Below, piece after piece: positions 26,534 to 35,995 of a stretch of 64,000 nt of DNA. The DNA is from JBAZUK01 sp041661445 (lineage in GTDB: Bacteria; Chlamydiota; Chlamydiia; Chlamydiales; SM23-39): contig JBAZUK010000004.1 of NCBI GenBank assembly GCA_041661445.1, forward strand, positions 94,447 through 158,446, given 5' to 3'. Every line of letters begins with the position of its first letter. Position 1 is the stretch's first letter. The position numbers and the translations under genes are program-made. A model generated the notes under the pieces. It was given only the letters and a program-made list of their open reading frames with translations. It had not been told where the DNA came from and made no database searches.

Positions 26534-28082
26534 TTTTCAGCAGATAATTTTAAAAGGTCAGATATTGAGCAGGGGGATCGGCTATGGCAAACCTATCTTT
26601 TTAGATTCAGTTAATATTTTTGAAGAAAATAAAATTTTAGAAAAAGAAATAGAAGAAGAAATCTCTAAATTCAAAAAAGCTGTTGTCGAGAGTAAAAAAC
26701 AAATCACCCAAATCAAAAAAAGTTTGTCGAAAGATAAATTGAGCATAACTTTTGATATATTGAACACTCAATTAGAAATTATTAATGATCCTCTGATATC
26801 CGAAGAAGTAACATCCCGGATTAAAAAAGAAAAGAAATCCATTGAAGCGATTTTGGGAGATATTCTTTTAGAATATAAGAAAAAAATTAAAGACCCCTTT
26901 TTTAGAGAAAAGGCTTTAGACCTTGCAGATGTTTTCAAAAGAATTACGACAAATGTAAAATCGATAAAGGTTGATGTTTTGAAAAAAAGCTCTTTTAAAT
27001 CAATCATAATATCAAGTGAAATAATTCCATCGGATGCTTTTGAAATCGATTCAATGAATATATCAGCATTCATAAGCTTTTCTAATAGTTACGAATCTCA
27101 TGCTGCTATCATAGCGAGATCTAAAAACATCCCTTTCATCTCTAATGTCAATATAGAAAAATTAAAAAACTTGAATTTAAGTGAAGTTATCGTTGATGCA
27201 GATAATGGAAAAATAGTCGTTAATCCAACTATTCAAACTCATGAAAAGTATCAAGTTGAAGTTAAAAATATCGTTCTCAAAAAACCAAATATAAAAATTA
27301 ATAAAAATATCAGTCTGTATGCTAACGTATCAAGCATGGCGGAAATTCACCAGCTTGTAGAAAAAAGGATTAAGGGAATCGGATTATTGCGAACAGAATT
27401 GTTGTTTTTAGAAAATAAAACTATTCCAAGCGAACAGATTCAATATGAAATTTATAAGGAAATTGCCTCAAAATTAGATGATAGGCCATTAATAATTCGT
27501 CTTTTTGATTTAGGCGGAGATAAAACTTTTTTCAATATTACCGATAAAACAACTAGTGATTTTTTTGGCTGCAGGGGAGTTAGGTTCTTATTAAAGAATA
27601 AAAAGATTTTAGAGGATCAAATTACGGCTATATTAAAAGCGAACGTGAACCAGAATATTTATATATTGATTCCTTTTGTAAAAGATATTGAAGAAATCAG
27701 ATTAATTAAAAATTCTATTTATAAGCTTCAAAAAGAACATAATATTTTTTCAGACATAAAAGTCGGATCGATGATTGAAATTCCAGCTGCTGCGCTTATT
27801 TCGGATGAAATAATCAAGGAAGTTGACTTTTTGTCTATTGGCACCAACGATCTGTCAAGATATACTTTAGCCTCTCAAAATTTATCCGCAACTCAGCTTC
27901 ATCAATCATTAATTAAATTAATCAAAATGATTGTCACTGTCTGTAAAGAAAATAAAAAACCTCTTTTTTTATGCGGTGAAATTATCGCTAATACAAAATT
28001 TCTAAATCAATTGATAGAACTTGGGGTATCAAACTTTTCAATTGCAATTAAACATTTGGACGCTTTTGAGTATAAAGATTGA
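26526..28082 (+). CDS. ptsI: Phosphoenolpyruvate-protein phosphotransferase (enzyme I)
   Basis: 518 residues from ATG 26526, overlapping ptsH by 8 bases; a TTG eight codons earlier is less likely. The swivelling His domain has His192 in SNSYESHAAIIARSKNIPF. The PEP-binding barrel has RLFDLGGDKTF, VGSMIEIPAAALI, LSIGTNDLSRYTLA and the closing cysteine in LFLCGEIIAN. It is somewhat shorter and more divergent than the usual 570 residues. It transfers phosphate from PEP to HPr His16. The convergent ybaB stop is 2 bases away. Confidence 0.95.
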   Translation: MNDFQQIILKGQILSRGIGYGKPIFLDSVNIFEENKILEKEIEEEISKFKKAVVESKKQITQIKKSLSKDKLSITFDILNTQLEIINDPLISEEVTSRIKKEKKSIEAILGDILLEYKKKIKDPFFREKALDLADVFKRITTNVKSIKVDVLKKSSFKSIIISSEIIPSDAFEIDSMNISAFISFSNSYESHAAIIARSKNIPFISNVNIEKLKNLNLSEVIVDADNGKIVVNPTIQTHEKYQVEVKNIVLKKPNIKINKNISLYANVSSMAEIHQLVEKRIKGIGLLRTELLFLENKTIPSEQIQYEIYKEIASKLDDRPLIIRLFDLGGDKTFFNITDKTTSDFFGCRGVRFLLKNKKILEDQITAILKANVNQNIYILIPFVKDIEEIRLIKNSIYKLQKEHNIFSDIKVGSMIEIPAAALISDEIIKEVDFLSIGTNDLSRYTLASQNLSATQLHQSLIKLIKMIVTVCKENKKPLFLCGEIIANTKFLNQLIELGVSNFSIAIKHLDAFEYKD

Positions 28083-28083
28083 T

Positions 28084-28380
28084 TTAGAATAAATTTTCTA
28101 AAGAAAAGTTGTCACTGTCATCTTCTTTTTTTATTTTTTGATCAGCATCTCTAAAAGCAATGATTATTAAGTCTTGCAAGCCGTCAATATCGTTCGGATC
28201 AACGCATTTAGGATCAATTTTTATACTTTTAACCTCTTTTTCGCCATTCATAGTAATAACTACTAAACCATTTGCTGCTACGCCCTCGAACATCTTTTCT
28301 TTCAGATCATTTTGTTTTTTTGTGATCTGTTCCTGCATAAGTTTGGCCTGTTTTTTCATTCTAGAAAAACCGCTTCCCAT
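28084..28380 (-). CDS. ybaB: YbaB/EbfC nucleoid-associated protein
   Basis: 98 residues, with the family features: an N-terminal basic helix (SRMKKQAKLMQEQITKKQ), the AANGLVVITMNGEKEVKSIKID strand region and a helical end. It is a small dimeric DNA-binding protein. It lies directly after dnaX, the usual dnaX-ybaB order, and is probably co-transcribed. Confidence 0.92.
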   Translation of the reverse strand: MGSGFSRMKKQAKLMQEQITKKQNDLKEKMFEGVAANGLVVITMNGEKEVKSIKIDPKCVDPNDIDGLQDLIIIAFRDADQKIKKEDDSDNFSLENLF

Positions 28381-28393
28381 TTTTAATCTCCTT

Positions 28394-30253
28394 TTAGGTT
28401 TTATTCATGCCGTTAAGCTCGATTTGAGCAAATTTAATTAAAGTGTCATAATGACTTTGATCTTTTGTTTCTGTAGTAGCATTTGATGATATAGAAGGCT
28501 CAGATGCATCTTTTTTTACGGCAACGATTGATTCATTCAATATCTCTTTTCTTATCTCTTTATCAACGAATTGGTGCTGCTCTTTTTTTGTTGATTTTTG
28601 AGACTCGCTAATCGGCAAATTGCTATTATGAACTTGATTAAGCAGCTCGGTAGGTTTGTTTAACAGCTCCTGTTTGGGTTCACTGCCAGATGATAAATTG
28701 TTTTTTGATATAGTTGGAATTACCAGATCTTCTCTAACTTGAGTATCAGAAATTTTTTGTGCTTTCGCTTGCTGTCCTATGCTAAAATCAATTTTCTCAA
28801 ATTCAGACTCGTTTAGGTTTGAAGTGTTGCTTAAATCAGAAGCGGCGTCATGGGGAGGTTTTTCCTGACTTGTTGGGTTTGATAAATTAATATTGGGTTG
28901 TTCATTAAAAATAGCAGCTTTTTCTTCAGGTTTCTCTTGTTTTGATTCATTGATAGAAGCTGCTTTGGATTCAATTTTTTTTGAGGCGGGATCATCTGGG
29001 ATTTGATTATTAGGAGTTTTCGGCATTTGATCTCGCGGTTGTATACTAAAACCATCTTTTTCAAATCCAGGATTTTGTGTTGCATTATTACTGATAGCGG
29101 AATCATTCTGGGAAATAGATTTTTCAAGATCAATTAATCTTTTTACCAAAACATCAATAGGAAGTGAGTTTTTGCTCTTGATTATTTTTAAAATAAGCAT
29201 TTCCAAATGGATTCTTTTAAATGAATTTTTGTTAGCTGCTATAGCATTTGTCAAGGTATCCAAAATATAAAAAATTTGACTTTCTGTGAAAAGTTTTGAG
29301 GAAGATAGATACTGATTTTTAATATTTTCAGGTAAGAAGTCTAAAGAATTTTTTTGCATTTTAATAATAAGTAAATTTTTGAAATGCTCGACTAATTCTT
29401 CAACAAAATAAGTTAAGTCTTTTCCAGAGGAATTAATTTTATCTATAAATTCAAAAGCATATGAAGTATTTAAATTATAAATATTGCTATCTAATTCAAA
29501 TAAAATATTATGATCAATAAATCCAAGTGCCTGATTAATGTATTCTAATGTGATCTTGCCTTCAGAGTAACAAAAAATTTGATCCAGAAGCGATTCAGCA
29601 TCACGAAGCGAACCATCAGAAAAATTTGCTATCTGATATAAGGCCTCTTTATCAATTTCTCTTTTTAAGTCGCTGCTTATAGATTGAAGTTTTTCTATAA
29701 TCAATTCATTTGAAATCCTTTTTAACTCGAAACGCTGGCATCTGCTGATTATTGTAGGAAGTACCTTATGAGGTTCTGTAGTGGCAAAAAAGAATTTTAT
29801 ATTCTCAGGCGGTTCCTCAAGTGTTTTAAGAAGAGCATTGAACGCTTCTTTTGTAAGCATATGAACTTCATCGATGATATATATTTTATATTTTCCTGAA
29901 GGGGAATAGCCTATAGTATCATTGATTTGACGGATATCGTCTATGCCTCTATTGGAGGCTCCATCGATTTCGATGACATCCAAAGACCGGGATGCAGAAA
30001 TTTCATTACAGGACTGGCATTCATTACATGGTTCGAAGTCTTCTTTTAAATTTTTACAGTTCAAAGCCTTGGCAAACAGCCTTGTCAGAGTGGTTTTGCC
30101 TGTGCCTCTTGTGCCGGAGAAAAGATATGCATGGGCGACCCGTTTATAACGAATAGAATTTTTAATTGTTTTCACAACAGAATCCTGCCCGATTACATCT
30201 TTAAAGATTTGTGGCCTATATTTTCTTGCTAAAATTTGATACTTTGCTGTCAT
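28394..30253 (-). CDS. dnaX: DNA polymerase III gamma/tau clamp-loader subunit
   Basis: 619 residues. The AAA+ domain has Walker A at 47-54 (GTRGTGKT), a zinc-binding set Cys66, Cys76, Cys79 and Cys82, Walker B IIDEVHML and sensor/SRC motif ISRCQRF. Domains II-III run to about 370. From 375 on the protein is a long polar Ser/Asn/Gln/Lys region without recognised domains, the equivalent of a shortened tau extension. It loads the beta clamp onto DNA. Confidence 0.97.
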   Translation of the reverse strand: MTAKYQILARKYRPQIFKDVIGQDSVVKTIKNSIRYKRVAHAYLFSGTRGTGKTTLTRLFAKALNCKNLKEDFEPCNECQSCNEISASRSLDVIEIDGASNRGIDDIRQINDTIGYSPSGKYKIYIIDEVHMLTKEAFNALLKTLEEPPENIKFFFATTEPHKVLPTIISRCQRFELKRISNELIIEKLQSISSDLKREIDKEALYQIANFSDGSLRDAESLLDQIFCYSEGKITLEYINQALGFIDHNILFELDSNIYNLNTSYAFEFIDKINSSGKDLTYFVEELVEHFKNLLIIKMQKNSLDFLPENIKNQYLSSSKLFTESQIFYILDTLTNAIAANKNSFKRIHLEMLILKIIKSKNSLPIDVLVKRLIDLEKSISQNDSAISNNATQNPGFEKDGFSIQPRDQMPKTPNNQIPDDPASKKIESKAASINESKQEKPEEKAAIFNEQPNINLSNPTSQEKPPHDAASDLSNTSNLNESEFEKIDFSIGQQAKAQKISDTQVREDLVIPTISKNNLSSGSEPKQELLNKPTELLNQVHNSNLPISESQKSTKKEQHQFVDKEIRKEILNESIVAVKKDASEPSISSNATTETKDQSHYDTLIKFAQIELNGMNKT

Positions 30254-30370
30254 ACATTTTTTTTGTTTTTGAATTTATTTTTAGGAAAAAATGTTTAAAC
30301 GTCCAGAAAAATTATATTTATTGAAAAGTTTGATTGATATAATTTTAAAAGTAGGATATTTTTTAAATTG

Positions 30371-32539
30371 ATGAAAATACTAAAAGAGCTAAATTTACTA
30401 GAAAATCTTAAGAAAAATGAATTGGGACTGAAATTGCTTTTGGTCCTGTTTTTTGGATTTTCTTTAACTTTATTTTTGCATTTTAAGCAGCTAAGGGTTG
30501 ACGTCTTAGAACTAAACACGAAAGCCTCTAAATATATTATTGCCCAGGTAGATTTTGATTTTCCCGATGATGAAGCAACTATTATTTTGAAACAAAAAAA
30601 CTTAAGTGAAATTTATCCCATTTATTATATCAACGCCCAAGAGATTAAACAAAAAAGAGCTGAATTAGAAAATTATATTATAGAAAATAAGCAATGGCAG
30701 AAATTTCCTAATATTACCTATGAAGAAATTAACGATCTTGCTGAAGTCTTTGAGAATTTTTTAATGAAAGCCAGGTTTGTTAATACAGCTACTCTTAAAA
30801 AAATGAAAACATTTAATATCGATGTTTCGGATTATCTTTCCATTAAATTCATCAAAAACGGAGATCTGCTCCCTAAGGGGTATTTTTCGATTTTAGAGAA
30901 AAAGATGAGATCTAAATTCTCAAAAGTTTTGGGTGATAAGATTTCTGAAGAAACAATGGATTTTATAACAGATTTTTTTGAAAGTAGTAATTATGTTTTA
31001 AAAGTAGATAATCAAACCAGCCATCAAGTAAAAAAAATCATAGAAAGAAATATCCCGCAGCAATACACACATGTAAATGCAGGCGAACAAATTATCGGAT
31101 ATAATGAAAAAGTCTCATCTAGACATATCGCAATGATCCAGTCTATGAAAGATTCTCTGGCTGAAAAAATCAATCTATTCAATCCGGTAAGAATCTTAGG
31201 AAGCATTTTATTATCTTCTATTTTTATTTTTATAACTATTTTATATCTGAAGATAGAGATGCCGAAACTTTTGAAATCTTTTAAACAGCTTTCATTAATA
31301 GTCTGCATTTCTCTTTTAACCCTGCTTTTTGCAAAAGTTATGGAATTTGCTCTGTTAAAGAGCTCTAATTCTTTTTTAGAATCGGTAAGATATCCGATAA
31401 TTATTCCTTTTGCGGCATTGTTGTTTAGTATTTTGTTTGATATAAGACTGTCGCTATTTGTCTGTTCTCTTTTATCCATTATCCTATCAATTACCCTTGC
31501 GGTTGATATCCCTACGTTCTTAGTGGTCAATTTAGTGGCATCTTTAATCGTTATTATCACAACGAGAAGCTTAAGGAGAAGAACAGAAGTTTTTGGAGTT
31601 TGTTCAAAATGCATGTTTGGAGTAGCTCCGGTTATTTTAGCTACCTATTTTTCGAATAATAATTTTTTAAGTGTTACTTTGATCTCTAATTTGGTCAGCT
31701 GCTATATCGTTCTTATAATTACTGGAGTTTTTGTAGTAGGCCTTTTACCTATTTTAGAATCAATCTTCGATGTTTTAACTGATATTACTTTAATGGAATA
31801 CATGGATCCGAATAATGAGCTTTTAAGAAGGCTTACATTAGAAATCCCGGGTTCGTACCAGCATTCTTTGGTGTTAGGCAATATTGCTGAAGCTGCTGCG
31901 CATGAGATTAATGCAAATGCATTATTTTGCAGAGTGGCAACTTTGTATCATGACATAGGCAAACTAAGCAATCCAAACTATTTTATTGAAAATCAGGGAG
32001 TCGGCATCAATATTCACCAGCTTTTGACGCCTGTTGAGTCTGCTCAGGTAATTATTTCCCATGTAATAGAAGGAGAAACGCTTGCGAAAAAATATAGACT
32101 GCCAAAACAAATAATAGATGTTATTAAGCAGCATCATGGCACTACTTTAGTTTATTATTTTTATAGAAAAGAGTTGGAAATCAAAGGAAATGATTCACAG
32201 AAAGTGGATGAGGAATTATTCAGATATCATGGACCAAAACCTAAAACAAAAGAAGCTGCTATTATCATGATCGCAGATTCGGTAGAAGCAGCATCAAGGT
32301 CTGTAGAAAAAATTTCTGAAAAAACATTAAGCGTTCTGGTGAATAAAATAGTGAAAGAAAAAGCAGATGACGGACAGTTCGATGATTGCTGTTTGACATT
32401 CGAAGAATTAAAAATTGTTAAAAAAACAATTGTAAAAACATTGATGCTGACAAGACATTTAAGGATCAAGTATCCGGAAAAGAAAGATGAAAAATTAAAT
32501 ATTTATCTGGAGCCTTACTGCATCGATAATAGCATCTAA
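30371..32539 (+). CDS. 7TM-HD family (PgpH-like) cyclic-di-AMP phosphodiesterase
   Basis: 722 residues from ATG 30371 (a TTG directly before is dismissed). After one N-terminal membrane helix comes an extracytoplasmic 7TMR-HDED region (about 50-270), then seven membrane helices (about 270-455). A cytosolic HD domain follows, with EIPGSYQHSLVLGN and the HD pair in LYHDIGKL at about 527, and with IKQHHGT further on. PgpH-type enzymes degrade c-di-AMP; Chlamydia makes this nucleotide, so the assignment is sensible though not proved. Its last 45 bases overlap the convergent phosphohexomutase gene. Confidence 0.88.
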   Translation: MKILKELNLLENLKKNELGLKLLLVLFFGFSLTLFLHFKQLRVDVLELNTKASKYIIAQVDFDFPDDEATIILKQKNLSEIYPIYYINAQEIKQKRAELENYIIENKQWQKFPNITYEEINDLAEVFENFLMKARFVNTATLKKMKTFNIDVSDYLSIKFIKNGDLLPKGYFSILEKKMRSKFSKVLGDKISEETMDFITDFFESSNYVLKVDNQTSHQVKKIIERNIPQQYTHVNAGEQIIGYNEKVSSRHIAMIQSMKDSLAEKINLFNPVRILGSILLSSIFIFITILYLKIEMPKLLKSFKQLSLIVCISLLTLLFAKVMEFALLKSSNSFLESVRYPIIIPFAALLFSILFDIRLSLFVCSLLSIILSITLAVDIPTFLVVNLVASLIVIITTRSLRRRTEVFGVCSKCMFGVAPVILATYFSNNNFLSVTLISNLVSCYIVLIITGVFVVGLLPILESIFDVLTDITLMEYMDPNNELLRRLTLEIPGSYQHSLVLGNIAEAAAHEINANALFCRVATLYHDIGKLSNPNYFIENQGVGINIHQLLTPVESAQVIISHVIEGETLAKKYRLPKQIIDVIKQHHGTTLVYYFYRKELEIKGNDSQKVDEELFRYHGPKPKTKEAAIIMIADSVEAASRSVEKISEKTLSVLVNKIVKEKADDGQFDDCCLTFEELKIVKKTIVKTLMLTRHLRIKYPEKKDEKLNIYLEPYCIDNSI

Positions 32540-34219
32540 ACTTGCATCGCATCTTTTTATATCTTCTTCCAAATCTTTAATATTCAGCAGATGATTTCCG
32601 ACATAAACCTTCATTTTGGGCTCTGTTCCGGATGGCCTGATGACAATATTGCTGTTATCGCTAAGCCAAAATCTCAAGACATCGGACTTTGGCAGTGTCA
32701 AATTGGTTCTTGAATTGATTAAGAGTTCCAGGCTCTCTTGAGATAAATAATCATCGATCCTATCAACTTTTAAATTTCCAATCATTTTTAGGGGATTTAG
32801 TCGCAGATTTTTCATTACAGTTTTCATTTTTCCCATACTGTCTGGAAGTTTTTCGAAAGAAAATGAAGATAATTTTTCCCGGTAAACACCATGTTTTTTA
32901 TATAAATTGTTTAAAAGATCAACAAGAGTTTTATTTTCTTTTTTAGCAGCATTTGCAATTTTAGCTATTAACAAAGGCGCTGATATTCCGTCTTTGTCCC
33001 TTACAAAATCTTCAATCAGATACCCTAAAGATTCTTCAGCCCCAAATAAAAATTTATATTTTTCTTTTTCTAGTTCACCTATCTTCTGGGCTATATACTT
33101 AAAACCGGTTAGAACATCAAAACATGAAATGTGATGATAATCGCATATTTTTTTAAACATTTCAGTTGTTACTATTGTCTTTACTGCATAGGATTTTTTA
33201 TCTGTTTTTATCAGGCTGCATAAGTAATCCAAAATAATACAGGCGATCTGATTGCCGGATAAAATATGAATCTGGTTTTTATGATTTACGACAACTCCCA
33301 TTCTATCTGCATCCGGATCATTAGATAGAAAAATATCTGCTTTTTTTTCTTTTAAATATTTAATTCCGAGCTCTAGGGCTATTTTTTCTTCCGGGTTAGG
33401 TTTTGCAGCATTCGTAAAATTGGGGTCTAATTCTTTTTGTTCTTCGACAATATAAAGATGATTGAATCCATATCTTTCAAAGCATTTTGGAAGAATCGTG
33501 ATTCCAGCTCCATGAAGATTCGAGTAAACGATTTTAATTTCGGGGTTTTCAACCTTGCTACTAAAAATTTCTAAACTGAAAAGTTTTTCAAAGTAGGCCT
33601 TGTCGATCTCATCTTTAATGATATTAATCAAAGGATGAGAAAAAGAAGAGATAATTTTAACATCTTCAAAAGAAGATATCTTATTATATTCTTCTATAAT
33701 TTTTTGATCATGTGGAGGCAAGACCTGACCGCCGTCTTTCCAATATACCTTAAAGCCATTGTATTCTTTAGGATTGTGCGAGGCTGTAATCATAATAGCA
33801 GCAGTGCAATTTTTATATCGGCAGCCAAAAGAAATTAAAGGGGTAGGTCTTATTTCATCAAATATAAAAACTTTAATATTGTTTGCTGCAATTACCTTAG
33901 CAGCTTCTTTTGCAAAAAAACTTGAGTTTTTTCTATTGTCATACCCGATAATAATTGAAGGTTTTTTTTCTTGTTTTCCATTGATGTAATTGCAAAGGGC
34001 CTGTGTTGCAGTGCAAATTGTGTATTTATTTAGTCTATTGGTGCCGATTCCCATTTTTTCTCTGATGCCGCCAGTCCCAAAACTCAAATTTTTACTAAAA
34101 TTTTCTAGGAGTTCATCTGGATTTTCTTTTTGCATTTTGATAATTTGATCTTTTGTCTCTTTATCATAGGGACCGGTTAACCAATTCTGGATTCTTTTTT
34201 CTGCTAAATTTTTTTCCAT
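32495..34219 (-). CDS. Phosphoglucomutase/phosphomannomutase family enzyme
   Basis: 574 residues, the long PgcA/YbbT-like class. The phosphoserine loop is in MITASHNPKEYNGFKVYW (about residue 146). The metal-binding loop is SNDPDADRMGV, the sugar-binding loop is FGAEESLGYLI, and the phosphate-binding loop is RPSGTEPKMKVY. It interconverts hexose 1- and 6-phosphates. In Chlamydia the matching paralogue is annotated mrsA/pgm, distinct from GlmM. The 3' end overlaps the 7TM-HD gene convergently by 45 bases. Confidence 0.93.
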   Translation of the reverse strand: MEKNLAEKRIQNWLTGPYDKETKDQIIKMQKENPDELLENFSKNLSFGTGGIREKMGIGTNRLNKYTICTATQALCNYINGKQEKKPSIIIGYDNRKNSSFFAKEAAKVIAANNIKVFIFDEIRPTPLISFGCRYKNCTAAIMITASHNPKEYNGFKVYWKDGGQVLPPHDQKIIEEYNKISSFEDVKIISSFSHPLINIIKDEIDKAYFEKLFSLEIFSSKVENPEIKIVYSNLHGAGITILPKCFERYGFNHLYIVEEQKELDPNFTNAAKPNPEEKIALELGIKYLKEKKADIFLSNDPDADRMGVVVNHKNQIHILSGNQIACIILDYLCSLIKTDKKSYAVKTIVTTEMFKKICDYHHISCFDVLTGFKYIAQKIGELEKEKYKFLFGAEESLGYLIEDFVRDKDGISAPLLIAKIANAAKKENKTLVDLLNNLYKKHGVYREKLSSFSFEKLPDSMGKMKTVMKNLRLNPLKMIGNLKVDRIDDYLSQESLELLINSRTNLTLPKSDVLRFWLSDNSNIVIRPSGTEPKMKVYVGNHLLNIKDLEEDIKRCDASLDAIIDAVRLQINI

Positions 34220-34281
34220 ATAATACTCAAATTGCTTTTTTTTTGATTATTATGATTTTCTTATTTAAAAATCAAAAAAAA

Positions 34282-34680
34282 CTATTTTGATTTTTCTTCA
34301 ATTTCTTCAAAAGAAAATAATTTTGAGTTATTAGAGTCTATACCTGGGCATTGTTTTTTTACATTTTCCCAAGATTCAGGCGATATCAGATTGTCTTTCC
34401 ACCAGGGAAATTGTTTGCATTGAAATGGTCTGGCTTCATAAATTTGACATTTTTTGTCTTTTAAAAAACAGCAGTCGTAATTAACAAAGTTTTCAATTAA
34501 AGATATTCGGTTATTTACAAGTCTTGTATATTTTTTTAAAAAAGCTTCTCTTGTGATCTTTAAAAAATTTATAATGTTTTCGATGTCTTTTTCAGAAAGC
34601 CATACATATCCTGGACAGCCTGTGCAGCATTTTCCACAGCCGGTACATTCAAAATTCAATCCTTCTTTATACCAGTTCAT
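34282..34680 (-). CDS. YkgJ-family cysteine cluster protein
   Basis: 132 residues with the cysteine pattern of the CxxCxxCC zinc/iron-chelating family: CTGCGKCCTGCPG (about 12-24), CCFLKDKKCQIYEARPFQCKQFPWW, and a late CPG. It probably binds a metal or iron-sulphur cluster; the biochemical role is unknown. The start overlaps the stop of the phosphoesterase by 4 bases, so the two are translationally coupled. Confidence 0.85.
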   Translation of the reverse strand: MNWYKEGLNFECTGCGKCCTGCPGYVWLSEKDIENIINFLKITREAFLKKYTRLVNNRISLIENFVNYDCCFLKDKKCQIYEARPFQCKQFPWWKDNLISPESWENVKKQCPGIDSNNSKLFSFEEIEEKSK

Positions 34681-35528
34681 GTTAAATCAACCTTATGTAT
34701 TTGATCTTTTTCCCAATTGTTATTTTTTAATGCATAATTGATAATCCTAAAGGAATTATCTTCAATTTCGACAATATTAAAACTTGCATTTTTTTTATAA
34801 GATATGCAGCCGGAGCAGGCCATGTAGGAAGAATCAGATATTTTTTCAAAAGAAAGTTTGTGAGTATGCCCATGAAGATATAGTTTAACGTTCGGATGGT
34901 TTTTTATTATTTCCAATAAAGCTTCTTTTCTTTTAAGCGTGATCTTGCTTTTTGCATCATGTATTACCGGATAGTGATTGGTTATGATAATGTTTTTTTC
35001 TTTAGGAATCTTTTTTAAAACCTCTAATAGATGGTTTTCTAAATCTTTGGAGAAGAATCCTGAACATGAAAAGAAAGGAGAGGGAACACAGGTATCTAAT
35101 CCTATATAAAACCATTTATCTGATAATTCATGCACTTCAATTTTTTCGTTTTTTAAGCTTTTAGAAAAATGACCTTTTTGATTGTCGAAAAAATTATAAA
35201 ACAAGGCATTTTTATAGGAGTTTTTAGTATATTGATCATGATTTCCGGGAACAATAAAGGTTTGAAGATCAAGTAAGCTGATAAAATCTTTAGCTTTTTT
35301 AAATTCATCTTTTAATGAAGTCGAAGTCAGATCGCCAGTAATAAATATTAAATCAATACCTAAGGATTTTAAAAATTTATCAAAGGCCTTTAAATGATTC
35401 TGTGAATATGATTTTTTTCTGTTTATTATAAGATTTGTTATGCCTATGATCCTTTTGGAAAATAATAAAAATGGATTTAAGGTAATTTTAGAAAAATGGA
35501 TATCAGAAAAATGAGCTATTCTAATCAT
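34677..35528 (-). CDS. Calcineurin-like metallophosphoesterase
   Basis: 283 residues with all five metal-binding blocks: HFSDIHF (5-11), GDLTS, GNHDQY, NHYPV and HGHTH. It is probably a cytosolic phosphodiesterase or phosphatase; substrate unknown. In Chlamydia a similar gene lies beside the third groEL and murF (CT754, from memory), as in this region. Operon with the YkgJ-like gene. Confidence 0.9.
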   Translation of the reverse strand: MIRIAHFSDIHFSKITLNPFLLFSKRIIGITNLIINRKKSYSQNHLKAFDKFLKSLGIDLIFITGDLTSTSLKDEFKKAKDFISLLDLQTFIVPGNHDQYTKNSYKNALFYNFFDNQKGHFSKSLKNEKIEVHELSDKWFYIGLDTCVPSPFFSCSGFFSKDLENHLLEVLKKIPKEKNIIITNHYPVIHDAKSKITLKRKEALLEIIKNHPNVKLYLHGHTHKLSFEKISDSSYMACSGCISYKKNASFNIVEIEDNSFRIINYALKNNNWEKDQIHKVDLT

Positions 35529-35580
35529 ATTTAAGTCTTTTTATATAAGAATCTTAAATATGATTATATGCTATCTTTGA

Positions 35581-35865
35581 TTATTTATAAATATGTTTCT
35601 GATGCTTATGAGACCATTTTTCTTTCATTATGGGTTCTCTATGCTTCATTTTTTTATTTTTTTCATCTACATCAAGGTCTTCAGGAATATGCATTTTTCT
35701 TTCTTTTCGAACAGTTTCTTTAGCTTTTTTTACTTTTTGTATGTTTTTATCGGATATAATTTCTTTCTTATACTCTTGTTTATATGATTCATCCTCAGCA
35801 TTTTCAATATTTTCCCGAGTAACTTTTTTTATGAATTTCATCATATGACTTGGAATATCCTTCAT
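35581..35865 (-). CDS. Small lysine-rich orphan protein
   Basis: 94 residues, very basic and charged (many KK, KE and KH), with no hydrophobic segment and no family recognised. The start is strongly supported by AGAGGAG seven bases before the ATG. It is preceded by a very AT-rich leader with a plausible promoter. It could bind nucleic acid or be a secreted basic peptide; nothing in sequence decides. Confidence 0.6.
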   Translation of the reverse strand: MKDIPSHMMKFIKKVTRENIENAEDESYKQEYKKEIISDKNIQKVKKAKETVRKERKMHIPEDLDVDEKNKKMKHREPIMKEKWSHKHQKHIYK

Positions 35866-35920
35866 ATTATTATCTCCTCTTTATAATTATAATTTTATTA
35901 TTAAACTTAATTACTTATCA

Positions 35921-35948
35921 ATTATAAGATTTAATATATTAATTACAA
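35921..35948 (-). promoter_or_regulatory. Putative promoter of the lysine-rich orphan
   Basis: Minus strand TTGTAA (35943-35948), 16-base spacer, TATAAT (35921-35926), in an AT-rich leader. Confidence 0.45.
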
Positions 35949-35995
35949 ATAATTTAAATGTTGTAAAAATTAATTAAGTTTTATTTAATAAAAAG

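Noticed and set aside
30368..30370. TTG start of the 7TM-HD gene one codon before the ATG
   Set aside because: The adjacent ATG is the simpler start.
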